Of a stretch of DNA of 60,446 nt, positions 51,269 to 60,446 are shown piece by piece; position 1 is the first letter of the stretch, and each line of letters opens with the position of its first letter. Both the position numbers and the translations under genes were made by a program. Below the pieces are notes generated by a model. The model saw only the letters and a list, made by a program, of their open reading frames with translations. It was not told where the DNA came from and ran no database searches. The DNA lies in NCBI GenBank assembly GCA_003049485.1, contig PYST01000236.1, positions 1-60,446 on the forward strand, in the 5' to 3' direction. The DNA comes from Ophioceras dolichostomum (taxonomy: Eukaryota; Ascomycota; Sordariomycetes; Magnaporthales; Ophioceraceae).

Positions 51269-52417
51269 GCTTACAGGCAGAAAAATAACGCGATAAACAA
51301 GGGGAATGGTGTGAGGTGCGTAAGGAGTCTTCGTGCGCGGCTGTTATTGAGTCCAGCTTGAGTCGTTTGGGCTCGTGAGTCGAGGCTGATGATGATGCTG
51401 TTTTTTGGCTGGCCAGCCGAGCAGTCTGGGACAATATCATCAAACAAGTCCGAAGGAAGCTGTGCGAAAAGGCGCCTCCTTACTCCTTTTGGACAAATCC
51501 TTCACTCATCTGCTCCACACTAAAATGCCAATGGCAGGACGTGACGGCAGGGTAGCAGTAATGGCATCTCCAGGATGTAGGGACACATCCCACCCTTGAG
51601 AGCAGGTCTCCGGATCTTCGAAGCGAGAGCATCCGGACACAACGGACCCTATTCCCAATCGGGCAAGAGCTCAACCGTCGCGCGTCGAACTCTAAGGGAA
51701 GCCTAGTGTGTGGAAAAGCGAATACCCGGCCGCTGTTCAAGTTAACAAGGAGACACATGGTTGTGGAGTTGCCGCCGAAGGTCCGAGTCGGAGTAACCCC
51801 GCACGGGGGAAATATAAACAGGGAACAAGGGGAAAGTGGAGACTCGGAGATGCGGGGAACGACCCCACCCTATCCCCGCACCAACATCTTATCCGGTTAA
51901 AGACTTAGCCGGCCATTTTCAGGGGGTTGGTTTCCACGAGTGATGAACAGTGATCATCGCTATCAACGTCACTTTTGCCCGTCGTCGGCGCCAAACGACA
52001 CAACCGGTAACTCACGTTCAGGCTTTGTATTCCAAGAGGATTCGTACTTACCAATGCCATATGCAGGCAGGACGATAAGGACTGGACGGTTACTGTCGGC
52101 CGACCCTTTCTGTTGCATAATTCTTTCAAGTTCGGAATAGCTCCCTCGGAGGCTCTGACGATGGGACATCGTTCACGGGAGAAGGCATTGGGGCAGGTAA
52201 CCGACTGGTAGGGGCAATCGCCATTTGGCAGGATATATGGCACCTCCGATTCTGGACGAAAGAATAGGCAGCGGGCCTCAACTACCTAGGCCGTGTCAAT
52301 AATGAAAAAGAAGTACACTGCAGCCATACATTGCAACAGCCTTATCATATCGTCTGTACCTCTCTGCATGCAGCTAGACCAGGAGAGAGTTGACTTCTTC
52401 CCCTTCAATACACAATA
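51269..52417. promoter_or_regulatory. qutB-qutC divergent promoter region
   Basis: 1.15 kb between divergent start codons of the dehydrogenase and dehydratase genes. CACCAACATCTTATCC at 51881-51896 has a full right half-site of the recalled QA-1F/QutA consensus (9 of 16). A GATAAACA half-site-like sequence lies at 51292-51299. No coding region is supported. Confidence 0.35.
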
Positions 52418-53572
52418 ATGCCCAACAGTCTAGGATCATCGACGCCCCCTTCGCTCGTCGACCTCTCCATCGGTCGCAGAGAGAAGCTCAAGGCAGGCAG
52501 AGGGGAATGTAAACTAGGTGTCTGCACCATGTCCCTCGGCCACGTCGGGGCCGGTCACTTCCTACCGGACAAGCTGGAGGCAGCCCGGCGACATGGCGTC
52601 GAAGGTGTCGAGGTCTTTGACGATGACCTCTTCCACATCGCCGACAGTGTCCGCATCACGGACGGCGGACGGAACAGCCCGAAGAACCTCGAGGCAGCTG
52701 CCCGCAGGATCGGAGCGCTTTGCGATGCTCACGGCCTGGAGATAATCTGCCTCCAGCCGTTTCGGCACCTCGAAGGCCACAGGGACCGGAAGGCCCACGC
52801 GTCACGCCTGAAGGAGTTTGGTGTCTGGGTGAAGCTCGCCCGCCTGATGGGCACAGACATGATTCTCATCCCAAGCACATTTCTCGAAGCCAAGGAGCTT
52901 ATTGCGAATGACGACGATATCCTGGTGGCGGATCTGCTCGAGGCGGCCAGCCTCGCTGCGGTCGCCGGCGTGAGAATCTCGTACGAGGCTTTGTCGTGGG
53001 GCACGCTCATCAGCACGTGGGAACGGGCGTGGGAGATGGTATCGCGTGTGAACAGGCCCAACTTCGGGCTATGCATCGACACGTTCAACCTCGCGGCGCG
53101 GGTATACGCCGACCTATCCTCTGCCTCGGGAAGGCGTCCGGACGGGGAGGGCGCGATGATCGATTCCCTCAGACGACTACTCAACTCCGTCTCCGTCGAC
53201 AAGCTCTTCCTGCTGCAGGTCGGCGACGGGGCCCGTCTGTCCTCGCCGCTGGTTCCAGGTCATGAGCTGTACGACCCGAGCCAGCCGTGCCTGATGAGCT
53301 GGTCCCGGAAGCACCGGCTGTTCTACGGCGAGCAAACCGTTGTCGGGGGCGGTGGGGAAGGCGGGTACCTGCCCATCCGGGAGGTGCTGGAAGTCGTACT
53401 TCAGGGGCTGGGGTATAAGGGCTGGGTCAGTTTCGAGGTCTTCAATCACCGGCTGAGCGACCCATCGAAGGGTGTGCCGGAGGAGATGGCGCGTCGAGCG
53501 GCATTCTCGTGGGGCAAGATCGTGGATGATAGTATTAGGCCACAACCTGGGCAGGCTTCCGCAAGACTATGA
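52418..53572 (+). CDS. qutC: 3-dehydroshikimate dehydratase (qa-4/QutC-like)
   Basis: A 384-residue single exon. It converts 3-dehydroshikimate to protocatechuate, the step that commits quinate carbon to the beta-ketoadipate pathway. The sequence is an AP-endonuclease-2/xylose-isomerase-type TIM barrel: CTMSLGHVGAG at the first strand, VEGVEVFDDDLFH, then metal ligands expected at Glu in ISYEALSWG, Asp in GLCIDTFN, Gln in LFLLQVGD and Glu in WVSFEVFNH. Spacing and length match fungal quinate-cluster dehydratases. It is divergent from qutB and convergent with qutE. Start at the first ATG, 30 or so residues before the barrel; no organelle signal. Confidence 0.93.
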   Translation: MPNSLGSSTPPSLVDLSIGRREKLKAGRGECKLGVCTMSLGHVGAGHFLPDKLEAARRHGVEGVEVFDDDLFHIADSVRITDGGRNSPKNLEAAARRIGALCDAHGLEIICLQPFRHLEGHRDRKAHASRLKEFGVWVKLARLMGTDMILIPSTFLEAKELIANDDDILVADLLEAASLAAVAGVRISYEALSWGTLISTWERAWEMVSRVNRPNFGLCIDTFNLAARVYADLSSASGRRPDGEGAMIDSLRRLLNSVSVDKLFLLQVGDGARLSSPLVPGHELYDPSQPCLMSWSRKHRLFYGEQTVVGGGGEGGYLPIREVLEVVLQGLGYKGWVSFEVFNHRLSDPSKGVPEEMARRAAFSWGKIVDDSIRPQPGQASARL

Positions 53573-53790
53573 TCGCGGATAGAACCGAGTACTTTGAGTC
53601 TCCTATATGTATAGTAGTAGCGTCTGGTTGAGCAGATCTTGGCCTCGTCTATTGCGCGCGCGTTTGATAGTATAACAGCTGCTCTTGATAATCTTCTTCA
53701 TCATTCCTCCCATCGTCACCAGTCACCATCTGCCACCGTTCAACAGCCAGTCCATCATATTAGACTAATACGCGCCAACCCACAATCCCA

Positions 53791-54285
53791 TCACAGTTTC
53801 GATCCTTCTTTCAGATTCTTCTGCTTTTCAACAAACCTCACCGCAAACTCGACCCCCGCAGTGTAGCCGTATTCCCCCAGTCCGCAAATGACGCCCACTG
53901 CTTTGTCGCTCAGGTAGCTATGCCCCCTGAATGTGTCGCCGGCAGCGGCTCGAGCATGCACGTTCGACAAGTGTACCTCCAAAAAGGGGATGTTGACGCC
54001 CAGCAGTGCATCTCGAAGGGCGACGCTCGTGTGGGTCAGGGCGCCGGGGTTGATGATGATGAAGTCGATCCCCTGGCTTTCCAGGAGGGATTGATGAATG
54101 CGGTCGACGATCGCGCTCTCGTGATTTGACTGGAAATCGTCGACTGTTGCTGATAGGGAGTCCGCCTGGGTTTTGGCGGAGGACACAATGGATGGGAGAG
54201 TGCTGGAGCCGTAGATTCCTGGCTCCCGTTTGCCGAGGAGGTTGAGGTTTGGGCCGTTGATGAGGAGGATGCGTGTGGCACCCAT
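53791..54285 (-). CDS. qutE: Catabolic type II 3-dehydroquinase (qa-2/QutE-like)
   Basis: A 164-residue intronless enzyme that dehydrates 3-dehydroquinate to 3-dehydroshikimate. The start INGPNLNLLGKREPGIYG (9-26) has Arg20 and the catalytic Tyr25. The central QSNHES, the NPGALTHTS substrate loop and EVHLSNVHAR follow, with His before the final YLSDKAVGVICGLG. Length is in the normal 140-170 range, and type II enzymes of this kind form dodecamers. One oddity: between VHAR and FRGHS there are a few extra residues (AAAGDT) where relatives usually have REPFRHHS. It lies between convergent qutC and divergent qutG. Confidence 0.95.
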   Translation of the reverse strand: MGATRILLINGPNLNLLGKREPGIYGSSTLPSIVSSAKTQADSLSATVDDFQSNHESAIVDRIHQSLLESQGIDFIIINPGALTHTSVALRDALLGVNIPFLEVHLSNVHARAAAGDTFRGHSYLSDKAVGVICGLGEYGYTAGVEFAVRFVEKQKNLKEGSKL

Positions 54286-54878
54286 CGTGACTTCACTCTT
54301 TGCTGCTCTCTATCAGCTTGTCTTGGTTATTTATAGTGTGGAAGACAGATCAGCTGCGAGCTCAACAAGTCGACTGGAATCATTCTGTTGCAAACGAGGT
54401 CCGTCGTGATGATGTCGCCCCGGGCCTGCCACAGCTGTCGCACCACCGGTCGAGAGCCCGCTCTTGTAAACCCAAACTGCGCTTTATAATCCCAACTCGG
54501 TCACCAAGCGTCGCTGGAGGTGCATCTTCTGGATGAATAAGGGACCGGGAGCTGGAAGTCAGGGGGCACTCTACTTTGCGGTATCAATTGCAGGGATCTG
54601 TCCAGCGGAGCTACTCCGCATTCGATTCGGCTTCCAACGGCTGACGGCTTGCCGAGTTCGCTCCCGTAGGAGCTCTCCAACAAGCTGGACAGTGGAGTGG
54701 GCCTGACGTCGTTGCCTCAAGAAACACCCCGAGTCCGTCACCTGTAGCACCGACACATTCATTGCGTCTACCGCTAGCAGCTTCTTCCAGAATTCGGCTC
54801 TCTAAGTGCGGCGACGGTGCATGCTCAGGCTGATCAACCACCTTGACACTTCCACACCTCGAAGCGAACCGAAAAAAA
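54286..54878. promoter_or_regulatory. qutE-qutG divergent promoter region
   Basis: 593 bp between the divergent start codons. No convincing QA-1F/QutA site was found by eye. An A-run immediately before the qutG ATG (GAAAAAAAATGG) favours translation at that ATG. Confidence 0.35.
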
Positions 54879-56211
54879 ATGGCTTCGGCATCAGTCGAGG
54901 TAAACCTGGATGAGGTCTACAGCTTTGCCGTTCAACTCGCGAAAGATGCCGGGGTCCAGCTTATAAAGTCGGTCCAGCGCCGCACTTCACAGGTCAACGG
55001 TGCAGCCGACCAGAAGCTCAAGGACAGTTCTGTCGACATAGTTACGGAGACGGACATCAGTGAGCCTACCCCCCCTCCTCCACTCAATACCATAGTCAAC
55101 CCCAAGCTCTGTAATAATGCAAAGCACCACCTCTCCTTCGAGAACTCGCACTGGACTGACGGCCCACCCGACTCTGCTGACCCGAAGGCGTGGAGGCCTT
55201 CATCAGGCAATCGATCCGGACCCGCTATCCCTCACACTCCTTCCTAGGAGAAGAAAGCTACAGCGCCGGCTCCTCCCGCGAATACCTCGTCATGTCGTCG
55301 CCAACATGGATCGTCGACCCGCTCGATGGGACTGTCAATTTCACGCACCTCTTCCCCGTATTCTGCGTCTCGATCGGGTTCGCGATGGACGGCCATCCCG
55401 TGATGGGCGCCATTAACGCACCCATGCTGGGCCAGCTCTTCACATCCTGTCGGGGAAAGGGGGCATGGCTGAACGAGATGGAGAGATTGCCACTCATCCG
55501 CGACCCGATCCCTCCGCTGCCGGCCGATGCACCCAAGGGTTGCATCTTCGCCTGCGAGTTCGGGAAAGACCGCCGCGACAGGCCAGGAGGAAATATGTAT
55601 CGCAAGACGGAGACGTTTTTAAACATGGCCTCCGAGATCGGGGGACGAGATGGCAAGGGGGGCATGGTCCATGGAATCAGATGCCTAGGCAGCACGACGA
55701 TGGACCTAGCATATACCGCTATGGGGGCCTTCGATATCTGGTGGGAAGGTGGTTGCTGGGAGTGGTAAGTGCATTGCCTGCCAAGGTAACTTTTGGGGCG
55801 AGGGTTATGATGATGACGACGACGAAGATAGGCTGACCACGACCCTACCTGGCTTTTGCCTCCATCTCAGGGACGTGGCAGCCGGAATCGCCATCCTCGA
55901 GGAAGCAGGAGGCCTAGTCACGACAGGGAATCCTGCCCCAGGATTAGACCCGGAGACTTGCGAGATCCCCAAGGTGTATCTGGGGGGAAGGAAGTATCTC
56001 GGCATCCGGTGGGTTCCCCTCCGCGGTCATCAAACCGACCCCTTCCCAGATATTCGAATGAGACAGGCGCTGACTGACAAAATGACCGATGGCCATCTTC
56101 AGCCCTGTAGGGCCATCGGCGAGCGAGACCGCTGAGCAGACCCAAGAACGTGTTGTGAGAGAAGTTTGGAAGAGGGTTGTGCCATTGGATTACACCAGGC
56201 CAGGGGGATGA
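54879..56211 (+). CDS. qutG: Inositol-monophosphatase-like protein of the quinate cluster (qa-x/QutG-like)
   Basis: Four exons (54879-55059, 55188-55764, 55871-56008, 56103-56211) give 334 residues. Every junction reconstitutes a family motif: VTETDI-SVEAFIRQS, EGGCWEW-DVAAGIAILEEAGG (the WDxAAG motif), and YLGIR-PVGPSASETAEQ. Catalytic motifs GEES, DPLDGTVNF and WDVAAG are all present, so a Mg-dependent phosphatase fold with intact metal ligands is expected. The C-terminal LDYTRPGG tail is as in fungal QutG proteins. Introns are 128, 106 and 94 bp with CTGAC-like branch sites. In other fungi this gene is co-induced with the pathway, but its role in quinate use is not settled. A naive third-exon frame runs on to 56135 but lacks the family tail. 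Confidence 0.93.
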
Positions 56212-57005
56212 CACCAGAGGGAATGTCGCAACCACCTGCGTTTAGAAGAGGTATCAGCAAAGGTCAGCGAGAATTTGAAGAACCGATTGTTCCCAAGAAG
56301 ATTTTCCGAGTCCGGTTGATGCCCCAGTCCTACCCCGGGTCTGAAGCTGACAATGATGTGGCTTTGGGGCTGTGGCATTGTCGACATCGTCGTCAACTTT
56401 GCGCGTGCGCCTTTCACGCCACCTCGGAACCTGCCGCAGTGTTGCCGCGTCATTACCGTCGCGCTACCCTTGACCGTCATAAGGCAGCAGAATTACCCCT
56501 TCTAGGATGCGGCCGACTGCGTCCCAATACCCCATTTTGTGCATGCAAATTTCCCAAGTTTGGGGATACGAACTGTTCGCCGCCTCGGGGGGCTGTGCAA
56601 AAGCTCGGGAAGGATTCGGTGGGTGAGCATTAATATCATGTCGGATGTTTCGCGTGCCTTGGCATCGGACTCCTGCGGCCTCGCAGGGCACTCAACGGAT
56701 GCGGAATCCAAGCAACCCATTAGGCGGAAACCATTAAGCAGAGGGAGCCGGTTCACGGACGCGTACGGGAAGGAAGCTTACGGATACAGGGCTGTACTAG
56801 ATATCGCGTCACTGACCCACCCCGATACTACTAGCTTGAAATAAGGGGTCTCGGAGGTAATTCCGTGCCGTGGACGGAGATGGCGGGAATGATACTAGTA
56901 TTTAACCAGCGCACTCACCCTCAAGCTTCAGCGTTCAGACAATCATCAGACAGCTAGAATCTTCGACTTCACGCCAGAGACGGCTATCCATTCGTTCACG
57001 TCAGA
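56212..57005. other. Intergenic, quinate cluster right border
   Basis: 794 bp with no supported gene. It is the downstream flank of qutG and upstream flank of the beta-lactamase-like gene, whose ATG follows a TCGTTCACGTCAGA context. Confidence 0.5.
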
Positions 57006-59015
57006 ATGCATCCCAAAGTAACCATCCTCTCAAGTATCTTCCTGCTTCCTTGGGCAGTTGTCCATGCCGCCAGAAACGGACACTGCCCGATCCAGGGCGC
57101 GGTGCTCCCGGCACCGCTCTCCCCGAGCACTCATTCTGCCGTCACAGCAGCTGCGGCAACCTTCCAGGTTGTCGTGGCAGGTATGACGGCTGGACTCAAC
57201 GGGTCAGCCGTCTCGATCACCGTGAAGTCGATACACGAGGACGCGCCACTGTTCGAGTTCCACCACACTCCGCCGCAGCTGGATGCTCGGGGTGCGCAGG
57301 AGGTGAACGGAGATTCGGTGTACCGCATTGCCAGCATCACGAAGCTGCTCACCGTCCTCGCGGTGCTCAAGCTGGATGGCGTGAGTCTGGACGACATAGT
57401 GACCGACTACCTCCCGGAACTACGGGACCTGAACAAGCAAGCGGAGACGCAGGAAGCACTCTCGCTTGTCGACTGGGATGACATCACCCTTGGCGCTCTG
57501 GCTTCCCACATGAGCGGCATCGCTACCGGCTGTAAGTGATGTGACGCACGTCTCAGCGGATTCCTGCTCTCGGAACAAACGCCTAAATCTGACACTTGAC
57601 ATCTCAAGACGACGGCGACATCGCGAACACCGAGGGCATGGACTTCGAGGCATTCGGCTGGCCGGCCCGCAGCGACCATTACCTTCCCGGCTGCGGAGGG
57701 CTGTCCGGCCTGCAAGCATGCACGCTCGGGGACTTCTTCGGCAACTTCGGCAGGCGGCCGCCAGTGATGGCGCCCTTCGTGGGTCCTGTGTACTCCAACA
57801 TCGCGTTCTTCATCCTCGGCCTCGTCGTCGAAAAGGTCTCGGGCAAGCCGTTCTCGCAGTTCACACAGGAGGAGATCGTTGGTGTGCTCGGCATGAACCA
57901 CACTTCCGCCGAGAAGCCGGTGGACTCGCTCGGTGTGATTCCACAGGGCTTGTACGAGAAGACGTGGAACGCCAGTCTCGGACCCGGTTACCCGTAAGTT
58001 CCATGGTCTCTCGCTCTCTTTGACACACAGTCACACACACACACACAAATTGTTTTCGTCGTCCCCATCCTTGCTCGATGTTCTGTCGCATGTTATTCCC
58101 TTTCTGAACTTGGATGGAGGTTTCCCTTGCTAATGAGACATACATGCCTCCAGCGCCGGTGGCTACTATTCCTCAACAAACGATCTCGTCGCCTTCGCCG
58201 AAGGCATTCTCGGAAACAAGGTCCTCTCCCCAGCTCGGACGCGCCGGTGGCTCAAGCCTTGGACATCTACAGCATCAGTCGGCGCCCTGGTCGGTGCGCC
58301 GTGGGAGATCTTCAGGTCGACCAGCGTCACGCAGGACCAGCGGCTGGTCGAGATCTATACCAAGGGGGGAGGTCTGACGGGATACTACGGCAACTTGGGT
58401 GTCGTTCCGGACTACGACATCGTGTCCGTCGTGATGGTGTCCGGCGACACCAGCGAAATCTCGGCCGGCACCGTGCAGCTCCTCCAGACAGAAGTCGTGC
58501 GGCGGTTCTTGCCAGCCCTTGAGGCCGCTGGCAAGGACGCGGCCCGTTCGGCATTCGTGGGAACTTACACCACCGGCAGCAACGGCACGAACTCCACGTT
58601 GACTCTGTCGCTGGACGAGGACGATCTGGGACCCGGGCTCGCGGTCAAGGAGATCGGTGTCAGGGGCGTGAATCTGACGGCCGCATACTTGGCGCTGACC
58701 GGCCAGGTGGCCGGCACACCGGTGCGTCTGCGCTTGTACCCGGCCACGAGCCTGAATGCTATGATGAACGGGACGCGCTCGGCATGGAGGGGCATGTTTG
58801 ATGTTGGATCGCCTGAGCATATCGAGCAGATCGACGCCGCTTTCCCCTGGCCCGGCGCAAGTTGCTCCAGCTGGACCGCCGTGGACGGGATCCCGTACGA
58901 GCTGCAGTCGAACAACCTCTTTGTGTTTAACACAGAGACGGGATTGGATGGACAGTTGGTGGCAAGGAGTCTTGAGCTTCCTTCGTATCGGGTGACGTTG
59001 ACCCGAGAAGTTTAG
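57006..59015 (+). CDS. Secreted class-C beta-lactamase-like serine hydrolase
   Basis: Three exons (57006-57531, 57609-57993, 58154-59015) give 590 residues. A signal peptide (MHPKVTILSSIFLLPWAVVHA) directs it outside. The catalytic SxxK is in YRIASITKLLTVLAV, the YxN in VYSNIAFFILGLVVEK, and the third motif reads TKGGGLTGYYGNL, the fungal form that lacks the HxG of bacterial enzymes. About 220 further C-terminal residues (from about LLQTEVV) form a beta-rich extension with N-glycosylation sequons. Intron 1 joins SGIATG to YDGDIANT; intron 2 (160 bp, with a CA repeat) joins GPGYP to AGGYYSSTN, the family's helical loop. Homologues include penicillin-binding-protein-like esterases and lactone hydrolases, so the substrate is open. 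It sits beside the quinate cluster but has no obvious part in it. Confidence 0.9.
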
Positions 59016-59184
59016 TGATGTTAAAGTAGTAGGTAGTAACATATAGTCATCCTTCCTTGTACATACCACTTCTTGGCAAGCTGCTGTTAGTGCAGCCCAC
59101 CAAACCACCACATAATCTCTTAACACACACATTACTCGCAACACAACTACGAAAGAAAACGTCGAACCGGCGGACGCCGCCATC

Positions 59185-60381
59185 ATGGCGCCGCCGTCCA
59201 TCTACTTTACGCCCTCAAGCCGTAATCTGGCTATCGCACACCTGCTCGCAAGCAGCCCAGCCGCACGTCGGGTCATACACACTCCCTCCTCCCCCCTCCC
59301 TGGGAGCCAGTCCCAGCGCCCGGAAGGAGGCGCGGCGGCTGCCCCCTCGCCTGACAACCTCTCCGACCCTTTCGCCAGCTCTCCCCTGGGCCTGAGCGCC
59401 TCACGCCATGAGAAAGCGGTTGGCCTAGCTCATGGAAAAGCGGCGGTAGCCGCTACATCGCACTTAACTGCGCAACTTCTCCGCAGGACCAAACAGACGA
59501 TCCTGATCGCAGAGACTATGGCTCATTCGGTCGATGCTGCTGTGACCTCATTGCCCCCAAAGATGCAGGCTGAAGCCAGCGGCTGGAGAGACTGCTTCCT
59601 AGACTACGCTAAAGAAGCTATGATGGGCATTCCGGCACCCTGTCATATACCTAAGGAAAATCAGAAGCCAGCACCAGTACCCCAAGGACCGGCTCTGCAA
59701 ACTTCCCCAGCGCTCAGCTACGCAGCTGCAGCAGCCCGCCCCGCCCCAGCTGCCAAGACTACAACAAACCCCAAAGCAAGGGTTATTACGTCACCCCGCC
59801 AACTGGCCCACCAACGTCAACCCGACAATAACCTTCGCGTTCTGGTGCGGGTCGCCGACGAACACCGGGCCTGGGCTAAAGAGCAAACCGGCTTCGGGAT
59901 CCGGCGTGCTGCAGCTGGAGCGCTTCGGCTCTCAATGGCAGACATTCCAGATGCCCACCTGATCCCCACGGGTTTTGCGATTAGAGCTCGCTCCACAGTG
60001 GTCCTAGCAACCCTGCTGGAACAAAAGGACGCACTAGGCTGTGCTCTCAAAGCTGAGAGAGTTGAACGACGCGTCCAATGGTACAATTACGCGCTGCCAG
60101 GATGCCCGGGAGTCCTGCTCTCCCTGGGAGACGGCACAATCCCGGTGGACAGTGAAATGGTGGCCGCCGAAGCCGCCGCGCAGACCGGGACTAGCCCTGT
60201 TGACATCAGACCCTCCAGATTTGGCGAGGATGAACAAGGGCGATGCACATGGATCGTCTCCTTCACGGAAAAAGTCCAGCGTTTCCGACTGTGGAGGACC
60301 ACGCCGTTCTCCCGCCTAATCGAGAAAAAGCTCCCAGTAATTCGGCACGACCCAGGATTGTGGCGTTTTGGAAGCACGTGA
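59185..60381 (+). mobile_element. Tad-like LINE retrotransposon, ORF1 (gag-like)
   Basis: A 398-residue frame of the type found as ORF1 in fungal Tad1-clade non-LTR retrotransposons. It has an Ala/Pro-rich N-terminus, a putative coiled-coil region (QLLRRTKQTILIAETMAHS), an Ala/Pro linker (LSYAAAAARPAPAAK), then the globular part with NNLRVLVRVADEHRAWAKEQ and IVSFTEKVQRFRLWRTTPF. The 5' UTR probably begins a little after 59016, directly behind the beta-lactamase-like gene. The frame ends at 60381 without the Cys-rich zinc knuckles that usually close ORF1, so it may be truncated or mutated. ORF2 (endonuclease and reverse transcriptase) would lie beyond the window. Orientation is plus. Identification is from general resemblance, not an alignment. 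Confidence 0.6.
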
Positions 60382-60446
60382 TACGGGGCGAGCACCTGGC
60401 TGCTTAGTCAACGCGAGCGCGTTATTCTCTTTGTAGATTAAATACG

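Noticed and set aside
55749..56135. Reading qutG exon 3 straight through to 56135
   Set aside because: It drops the conserved PxGPSxxET...LDYTRPG tail, which is recovered by the 94-bp intron 56009-56102.
1..60446. CRISPR arrays, rRNA genes, bacterial-type operons, riboswitches
   Set aside because: No regularly spaced repeats and no rRNA signatures seen; gene structure is fungal throughout.

Overview
The window is nuclear DNA of a filamentous ascomycete, most likely a Sordariomycete. Genes are intron-poor. Introns are 54-193 bp, with GT..AG ends and often a CTRAC-type branch site. Codons are GC-rich. The protein families are typical of moulds: P450, PTH11-like rhodopsin protein, DUF3176, Zn2Cys6 regulator and Tad-like LINE. 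A complete quinate utilisation (qa/qut) cluster is present. The species cannot be named from this sequence.

Layout. 1-8242 is sparse: a small secreted cationic peptide precursor (652-1044, -), an isolated 19-bp-arm hairpin (1415-1457), a CheD-like protein with a repetitive tail (2476-3504, -), then 4.7 kb with no gene I can support. 8243-21000 holds a single-exon P450, a GT32 sphingolipid mannosyltransferase, a short Mutator-like (MULE) element with perfect 90-bp terminal inverted repeats, a five-exon MATE transporter with a long acidic/His-rich N-terminus, a secreted cyanovirin-N-like lectin and a PTH11-like membrane protein. 21000-25964 is mostly empty apart from one poorly resolved gene (about 23287-24587, -). 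25965-33297 is a divergent pair: a 587-residue protein with a faint clostridial P47/OrfX (TULIP-like) signature, and a 1294-residue protein with a beta-rich N-terminal half and amphipathic, membrane-prone C-terminal helices. 33851-36181 holds two damaged loci. A tRNA-like Pol III unit (37401-37478) and a DUF3176 protein (37791-40586) follow.

40860-56211 is the quinate cluster: repressor qutR (-), activator qutA (+), permease qutD (+), quinate/shikimate dehydrogenase qutB (-), 3-dehydroshikimate dehydratase qutC (+), catabolic type II dehydroquinase qutE (-) and the inositol-monophosphatase-like qutG (+). Together they import quinate, oxidise it to 3-dehydroquinate, dehydrate that to 3-dehydroshikimate and then to protocatechuate. 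The activator/repressor pair controls the set. The activator and repressor look enzyme-derived or enzyme-like in the known way: QutR here keeps shikimate dehydrogenase catalytic residues but appears to have lost those of its dehydroquinase-like domain.

The right end holds a secreted class-C beta-lactamase-like protein (57006-59015) and ORF1 of a LINE that runs off the window (59185-60381).

Exon boundaries were placed by hand, from splice motifs, reading-frame continuity and family motifs carried across each junction. No alignment or database search was run. The most unusual items are the divergent P47-like/large-protein pair, the fungal CheD-like protein, the intact MULE deletion derivative, and a 10-bp palindrome (TAGGTACCTA) that recurs only in intergenic DNA.
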